From the NCBI GenBank assembly GCA_040905665.1, contig JBBDRD010000028.1, positions 1-64,000 on the forward strand: a stretch of DNA of 64,000 nucleotides, written 5' to 3'. The first letter of the stretch is position 1, and each line of letters opens with the position of its first letter. The notes under the pieces are model-generated. The model saw only the letters and a program-made list of their open reading frames with translations, was not told the origin of the DNA and ran no database searches. Both the position numbers and the translations under genes were made by a program. This document shows, piece after piece, positions 59,293 through 64,000 of the stretch. The DNA is from DASVCN01 sp040905665 (lineage in GTDB: Bacteria; Deinococcota; Deinococci; Deinococcales; Trueperaceae).

Positions 59293-60732
59293 ATGGATGA
59301 CAGTCGAACCGGCCGACGGCGAAGCAACTTCTCACTACTCACCAGGCTCGTTCCGCCGCTCTTGCTAATCCCATTCTTCACCGTGGTACTTGCCCAGGGT
59401 GGTGAGGTCGCTTCCGTGGGGTTTGGACAGATAGCCCTGTTGGTGGTGCTGCTGGGCCTCTCCGGCCTCATGTCGGGGTCCGAGACCGCCCTGACCGCAC
59501 TTGGTGAGTGGAAGATCCGGCAGATTCGCGAGGAGGGCCGAGATCCCAGCGGCGTCTTCGCAATGCTCGAGCGCGATCCCACTCGCTTCATCACCACTCT
59601 GTTGATCGGCAACAACGTCGTCAACATCGCCGCCACCGCACTGGTCACGCAGATGAGCATCAACCTGTCGCGCTCCTTCGGCTTCTCGGAGTCGCTGGCT
59701 GTGGGCTACGCCACCGGCGTGATGACGCTCCTGGTTCTCGTCTTTGGCGAGATCACGCCCAAGTCCATCGCCGTGCACCACTCGGTCGGCTTCGCGCGAG
59801 CAGTCATTCGTCCGGTATATCTGCTCTCGATCGTGCTCTACCCCTTGGGCCTGTTCTTTACATTCGTGGTGAACGTCATTTTGAGGATGTTGCGGCTGGA
59901 ACCCGCCTCGGCTGCGCTGATCACCGAGAACGAGCTGCGCCTGATGCTGCGTAGCGCCGAGGAGTCGGGGGTGATCGAAGCGCAGGAGCAGAAGATGATC
60001 AGGGGAATCATCGATCTGGAAGAGACTGTCGTGCGCGAAGTGATGACACCACGGGTCGACGTAATCGCCATAGCCGAGGGCGCCACGCTCGGCGAGCTTC
60101 TGCAACTCACTACCGATCACAGGGTGAGTCGTCTGCCGGTCTTCTCCGACACGGTGGACAACATCCGCGGAATCGTGTACGCCCGTGACCTGCTGCCCTA
60201 CCTGGGCCGGCCCGAAGATCTCGCCTCCACCACGGTGAGCGACCTGATCTCCCCGCCTCACTACGTGCCCGAGACGCTCTCGATTCTTGCGCTTCTGCGC
60301 GACATGCGCATTCGAAAGAATCACATAGCCATCGTGGTCGACGAGTTTGGTGGCACCGCCGGCGTGGTGACCCTGGAAGACATCATCGAGGAGATAACCG
60401 GCGAGATCTACGACGAAACCGATATCGAAGAGGACGAGGACATCGTTCACCTGGGTGTTGGCCACTTCCGGATCCTGGGCTCGGCGCACCTCGAGGAGGT
60501 GGCGGCTCAGCTTAAGGTCATCTTCGACGATGAGGGCGAGTACGACACGCTGGCAGGCTTCCTAATCTCGGAGTTCGGTTACATACCGAGCGTAGGCGAA
60601 TCGACGGTCTACAGCGGCGTCCAGTTCACCGTTGACGAGGCTGATGAGCGCCGAGTTCAGCGGGTGCTGACGGCGCCGGAGCCGGCCGAGCCCAAGGCGG
60701 ACGAAGTGGTGCGGGTGGACGAGAGCGATTAG
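59293..60732 (+). CDS. CNNM/CorC-type membrane protein with CBS domains
   Basis: A 479-residue 'hemolysin-family' protein. An N-terminal hydrophobic segment is followed by a DUF21/CNNM membrane domain (about 40-215) with LSGLMSGSETALTALGEWK and LVFGEITPKSIAVHHSVGFA. Two CBS domains follow, with VREVMTPRVDVIAI and DEFGGTAGVVTLEDIIEEIT, and a CorC/HlyC C-terminal domain ending about residue 465. Relatives export Mg2+ or Co2+. ATG 59293 is chosen because the sequence before it is antisense to the kinase gene. Confidence 0.9.
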   Translation: MDDSRTGRRRSNFSLLTRLVPPLLLIPFFTVVLAQGGEVASVGFGQIALLVVLLGLSGLMSGSETALTALGEWKIRQIREEGRDPSGVFAMLERDPTRFITTLLIGNNVVNIAATALVTQMSINLSRSFGFSESLAVGYATGVMTLLVLVFGEITPKSIAVHHSVGFARAVIRPVYLLSIVLYPLGLFFTFVVNVILRMLRLEPASAALITENELRLMLRSAEESGVIEAQEQKMIRGIIDLEETVVREVMTPRVDVIAIAEGATLGELLQLTTDHRVSRLPVFSDTVDNIRGIVYARDLLPYLGRPEDLASTTVSDLISPPHYVPETLSILALLRDMRIRKNHIAIVVDEFGGTAGVVTLEDIIEEITGEIYDETDIEEDEDIVHLGVGHFRILGSAHLEEVAAQLKVIFDDEGEYDTLAGFLISEFGYIPSVGESTVYSGVQFTVDEADERRVQRVLTAPEPAEPKADEVVRVDESD

Positions 60733-60779
60733 CGTCACATTTTGCACCTTCTGTTTTCCGGCTGAGGCTATGAAGCCAA

Positions 60780-61871
60780 TCAATCGCTGTAGACCCGCTC
60801 GACTCGGGGGGAGACCGAGGTAAGCATTTCGTAGGAGATGGTCTCGGCCAGCTTGCCGAGCTCTGCTGCAGTCGGTCCCTTGGGGCCCAACAGTGTTACG
60901 CGGTCACCGGGGCTTACTTCCAGATCACCCACGTCCAGCATCAGTTGATCCATGCAGATGCGGCCCGCCACCGGAACCCGTGAGCCGTGCAGCGTCGCCC
61001 AGCCGCGGTTCCCGAGCAACCGTGGGTAGCCGTCGGCGTAACCGAAGCGAACTGTAGCGATGGTTGTGTCACGTGGCGCTCGCCAGGTCGCCCCGTACGA
61101 AACAGGCGTCCCCTCACGAACCCGTTTGAGGAATGTCACGGGAGCGGTAATTGTCATTACCGGCGTCAGGCCGGGCTCGTGCCCAGCGAGGGCGTAGCCC
61201 GGGGGGTAGCCGTAAAGGGCAATGCCGGGTCGCACCAGTTCGTAGTGGGCGGCGGGGTAGGCGAGCAGGCCGGCGGAATTGCAGGCGTGGGCCACCGGCG
61301 CCACTATTCCCTCACGCTCGAGGGTCGCCAGAAAGCCCTCGAAACTGGAAATCTGCGCCTCGGTGAACGTTCGATCCGCTTCATCAGCCTTGGCGAAGTG
61401 GGTCCACACCCCCTCGAGCTCGACCAGGGGATCGTTATCGACCTCGCGTGCCAGCTTGAGCGCCCCGTCGGGCGGATAGCCCAAGCGACCCATGCCGGTA
61501 TCCGCTTTCAGGTGAACACGCGACCTGCCCGGCGCGCCGCTACGCCTGATCGCCTCTAACGACTCCACGTTGGCTATGGTGAGGATCACGTCGGCCTCTA
61601 CGAGTTCAGCTATGCCGCCGCCGAAGGCGGGGCCAAACAGGAGTACCTCGCCCCGCACTCCGTCACGACGCAGCTCGAGAGCCTCGGCCGGCGTAGCGAC
61701 ACCGAACCAGCTCACTCCGCTCGCCTCCAGCGCTCGGGCGACAGGCATTGTGCCGTGCCCATAAGCGCCGGCCTTCACGGCAGCCAAAACTTGGCAGCCG
61801 CCACCAAGCCGGGTTCGCAGCAGTTCGAGGTTATGGCGCAGGACAGCGAGATCGATGTGGGCGACAGGCAT
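60780..61871 (-). CDS. alr: Alanine racemase
   Basis: A 363-residue PLP enzyme making D-alanine for peptidoglycan. The PLP-Lys is in AAVKAGAYGHG, where the usual Asn (KANAYGHG) is Gly. The C-terminal catalytic Tyr lies in VSYGATWRAP, and GRICMDQLMLDV and ELVRPGIALYGYPPG are standard. Length is normal. ATG 61871 has TAATCT five bases upstream and no Shine-Dalgarno. It is convergent with the CBS/CorC gene. Confidence 0.94.
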   Translation of the reverse strand: MPVAHIDLAVLRHNLELLRTRLGGGCQVLAAVKAGAYGHGTMPVARALEASGVSWFGVATPAEALELRRDGVRGEVLLFGPAFGGGIAELVEADVILTIANVESLEAIRRSGAPGRSRVHLKADTGMGRLGYPPDGALKLAREVDNDPLVELEGVWTHFAKADEADRTFTEAQISSFEGFLATLEREGIVAPVAHACNSAGLLAYPAAHYELVRPGIALYGYPPGYALAGHEPGLTPVMTITAPVTFLKRVREGTPVSYGATWRAPRDTTIATVRFGYADGYPRLLGNRGWATLHGSRVPVAGRICMDQLMLDVGDLEVSPGDRVTLLGPKGPTAAELGKLAETISYEMLTSVSPRVERVYSD

Positions 61872-61876
61872 GACCG

Positions 61877-61882
61877 AGATTA
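61877..61882 (-). promoter_or_regulatory. -10-like element of alr
   Basis: TAATCT on the minus strand, five bases before ATG 61871. Confidence 0.35.
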
Positions 61883-61911
61883 TCGCGTGGGCGAAGCGGA
61901 AGGTTCAGAGC

Positions 61912-63111
61912 TCAATGCGATGAGCGACCCGCCCGCCGCTCGACGGACTTCAGCAGGCTGGAAGCGGCCAGCGTGAGGCCAATGTAGAGCAGGGCCACCG
62001 AGTTGAAGGCGGGGAAGTACTCGAAGGTGTCGGCGGCGAACTCGCGGGTTCTCTGGGTGATCTCGCGTAGCGACAGTAGCGAGAGCAGCGAAGTGTCCTT
62101 GAGCATGGCGATGAATTCGTTACCGAGCGGCGGAATTACGATGCGCAGGGCCTGGGGCAGCACGATATAGCGAGCGGTCTGCCAGCCGGAGAGGCCAAGC
62201 GAGCGAGCGGCCTCTTTCTGACCACGGCCGACTGCCTGGATTCCTGCCCGGAATATCTCGGCCATGTAGGCGGCATAACCCAGTCCGATGGCGATGATTC
62301 CGCGGCTGAGTCGGGACGGTTCCAGGAACCCGCCGCTGAAGTCTCTTACCGCGCCCTGGATGGGGAAGCCGATGTAGAGGATGATCACCAGCATTGGTAT
62401 GCCTCGGATCATGTCGACATACAGCTCGGCGAAGATCGCCAGGGGATGGTTTCCGCTCTGCCAACCGGCGAAGGTGAGCATGAGGACTATCCCCGAGAAG
62501 ACAGCCAGCGCGAGTCCGGGACCTTTTGCCGATGGCGGGAGGAAGCTTGTTTCCCATAAGACAGGGGCACCGGGTGGAGCGCTTGCGGCCGGCAAGAAGG
62601 CGGCGCCAACCACGCCCGACTCCAGCCTCTGCAGGGCGCCCTCGACGTCGACCACGGACCGGATGTTGCGGGGCTCCGCCCCCTGAACGTAGCGCCCACG
62701 TTGGATCGTTTCACTTCTGGCTTGCGGCGTACCCTGAATGATCGCCACTAGTCCGTCGGGCTGCCCGACGAGCAGGTAGTCCACCTGTGGCCGGGTGAGG
62801 TAATAGACGCCGGCGCCGGCCAGCAGCAGTGCCAGGATCAGGAACACCGAAAGCGTCATCCGCCCCGACCGCAGTAGCAGCAGTCCCGCAAGACCCAACC
62901 CCAGGACGGCCGCCAGCAGGTAGGCGATCACTGTCACCTGAACCGTCGTCCACAAGCCAGGCGCAATGAACGTGAACGCTGCCCGGTAATCGTCGACCGT
63001 GACGAACAGGTAGACGGTGAGCGGTACGGCGAAAAGAAGTATCAGGTAGCTGGGGCGCACCCGTCTGAGCAGACGCCAGCGTTGCGTACCGGAGGGAGGG
63101 GAGTGTGGCAA
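61912..63111 (-). CDS. Polar amino-acid ABC transporter permease with extra domain
   Basis: A permease of about 399 residues of the HisM/GlnP type. The family start IAPGLWTTVQVTVIAYLLAA is at about 49-68, the EAA loop FRAGIQAVGRGQKEAARSLG at about 297-316, and MLKDTSLLSLLSLREIT follows. Ordinary members are 220-270 residues. Here about 130 residues (82-215) are inserted, containing a membrane helix, an extracytoplasmic region with VDYLLVGQPDGLVAIIQGTP and VEGALQRLESGVVGAAFLPA, and another helix. TTG 63111 is chosen because aaggag lies nine bases upstream. Confidence 0.85.
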   Translation of the reverse strand: MPHSPPSGTQRWRLLRRVRPSYLILLFAVPLTVYLFVTVDDYRAAFTFIAPGLWTTVQVTVIAYLLAAVLGLGLAGLLLLRSGRMTLSVFLILALLLAGAGVYYLTRPQVDYLLVGQPDGLVAIIQGTPQARSETIQRGRYVQGAEPRNIRSVVDVEGALQRLESGVVGAAFLPAASAPPGAPVLWETSFLPPSAKGPGLALAVFSGIVLMLTFAGWQSGNHPLAIFAELYVDMIRGIPMLVIILYIGFPIQGAVRDFSGGFLEPSRLSRGIIAIGLGYAAYMAEIFRAGIQAVGRGQKEAARSLGLSGWQTARYIVLPQALRIVIPPLGNEFIAMLKDTSLLSLLSLREITQRTREFAADTFEYFPAFNSVALLYIGLTLAASSLLKSVERRAGRSSH

Positions 63112-63223
63112 CGGGATCGGCTCCTTCGTGAAAGCGAGTCTATCGCACCGCTGTTGCGTGGTCGCCAGTGCCCGCCGCTGCTCAGCCGCTGCCCGCCGGT
63201 GCCCACGCCGCTGCACCAAGTGA

Positions 63224-63249
63224 AGAGGCCCGGGAAGACCCGGGCCTCT
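63224..63249 (-). terminator. Stem-loop between the binding-protein and permease genes
   Basis: Perfect 11-base stem agaggcccggg/cccgggcctct with a four-base loop. It lies 18 bases past the binding-protein stop within an apparent operon and lacks a long T-tract, so it may stabilise or partly attenuate the message. Confidence 0.6.
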
Positions 63250-63267
63250 GGCGTCAGTACGCTTTGA

Positions 63268-64000
63268 TCAGTTGCTGCCGCTGAACCACTTGTTGATGAG
63301 CTCATCGAGAGTGCCGTCGGCCTGAATTGCCTCGATTCCCGCATTGAGCGCGTCGACCAGTTCATCGCCCTCTTGCACGGCAAAGCCGAGCTTGTCACCG
63401 GACTCCACGTCGCGAACGGTAACGGCCAATTCACCGGCGTACTGCTGAACGAAGGCATCGGCGGTTACGTCGTCGATCGCCACTCCATCGACGTCACCAT
63501 TGAGCAGACCCTGCACAGCCGCGTTGAAGTCGTCGTAGAGCCGTACCCGGTCGCGGCCCACCAGCTGCTCGGCGGTTGCCGCGTTCGTCGTGCCGGTCTG
63601 GGCGCCCAGGACCAAATCGCCCTCGGTGAAGTCGTCCAGAGTGAGGTCCTCGTCCTCGACCCGGACAGCGATCGCCTGATCCACCTCGAAGTAGGGGATG
63701 GTGAAATCGACTACCTGGTCGCGTTCCTCGGTGATGGTTACTCCCGAGGCCACCATGTCGAACTCACCCGCGGCGAGAGCTGGGAAGATACCGTCCCAGG
63801 CAGTCGTCTGAAAATCCGCCACGCAGTTGGCCTTCTCGCACACGGCGTTCACCACGTCGACATCGAAGCCGACGATTTCGCCCTGCTCATTCACGGTTTC
63901 GAAGGGCGGATAGGTGGTGTCGGAACCCACCGTGACGGTGCGTCCCCCCAGGTCGGTTGTTTGTGCCAGTGCGAACCCGGCAAGGATTGTCAGAGCGATC
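63268..64000 (-). CDS. Amino-acid ABC transporter substrate-binding protein (partial)
   Basis: The 5' end lies beyond the window. The visible 244 residues include the end of a signal peptide (IALTILAGFALAQ), then GGRTVTVGSDTTYPPFETVN, VGFDVDVVNAVCEK and GEFDMVASGVTITEERDQVV, the signature of SBP family 3 proteins binding polar amino acids. It would feed the permease gene downstream. The ATPase partner is not in this window. Ligand cannot be assigned. Confidence 0.9.
   Translation of the reverse strand, partial: IALTILAGFALAQTTDLGGRTVTVGSDTTYPPFETVNEQGEIVGFDVDVVNAVCEKANCVADFQTTAWDGIFPALAAGEFDMVASGVTITEERDQVVDFTIPYFEVDQAIAVRVEDEDLTLDDFTEGDLVLGAQTGTTNAATAEQLVGRDRVRLYDDFNAAVQGLLNGDVDGVAIDDVTADAFVQQYAGELAVTVRDVESGDKLGFAVQEGDELVDALNAGIEAIQADGTLDELINKWFSGSN

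Noticed and set aside
59365..60489. 374-codon minus-strand ORF
   Set aside because: Shadow of the CBS/CorC gene; compositional only (His/Gln-rich).
63150..63215. GC-rich near-repeats (gccgctgc, tgcccgccg) between transporter genes
   Set aside because: Irregular, short and probably chance or slippage; no regular period.

Overview
This 64 kb window is a chromosomal segment of a GC-rich bacterium, most likely a member of the Deinococcota near Truepera. The evidence is indirect but consistent. Many genes have a TANNNT hexamer 5-8 bases before the start codon, the leaderless-mRNA arrangement known from Deinococcus. Two deoxynucleoside kinase genes lie head to tail, as in Deinococcus. A minor-pilin cluster matches the Thermus pilA1-pilA2-pilA3-comZ order. 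CsaB (S-layer anchoring) and futalosine-pathway menaquinone genes are also present. I see no insertion sequence, phage or CRISPR array.

Layout. Bases 1-2300 are an accessory patch with a PIN-domain remnant, an APH(6)-like kinase, an intact Phd/PIN toxin-antitoxin pair and a collapsed RelB/RelE remnant. A rhodanese follows. Bases 3.2-8.15 kb hold a thiamine locus: thiN, thiQ and thiP, then, across a 400-base gap with a small opposite-strand ORF, thiB with a TPP riboswitch. From 8.2 to 24.9 kb are an MFS exporter, mutS2, a LOG-family hydrolase, small exported or membrane ORFs, an ankyrin-M23 peptidase fusion, a MATE pump, a single short chromate transporter, a gamma-glutamyltransferase, a SlyD-like FKBP, mreB, csaB, an FAD oxidoreductase and a methyltransferase.

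From 24.9 to 32.7 kb are a beta-hydroxyacid dehydrogenase, a 1061-residue P-loop/TPR protein and a four-gene minor-pilin operon probably serving type IV pili and DNA uptake. From 32.8 to 35.6 kb are mqnC, an aminodeoxyfutalosine deaminase homologue and thioredoxin. From 35.6 to 49.2 kb are a regulator-lipoprotein-exported protein cluster, aconitase, a SpoIID-type protein, small proteins, rsmI, mfd and a beta-barrel protein. From 49.4 to 64 kb are a GIY-YIG protein, era, initiator tRNA-fMet, an 811-residue regulator with a degenerate P-loop, a short exported peptide gene beside an EAL-domain gene, a pyrimidine phosphorylase, murE, two deoxynucleoside kinases, a CBS/CorC membrane protein, alanine racemase and an amino-acid ABC transporter cut by the window end.

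Most of the window is housekeeping. The best leads are the regulator/short-peptide/EAL locus at 51.0-55.0 kb, the P-loop/TPR protein beside the pilin operon, the split riboswitch-controlled thiamine locus, the His-to-Gln change in the futalosine deaminase, the permease with a non-canonical insert, and the leaderless-promoter pattern. All functions are inferred by reading the sequence; no database search was run.
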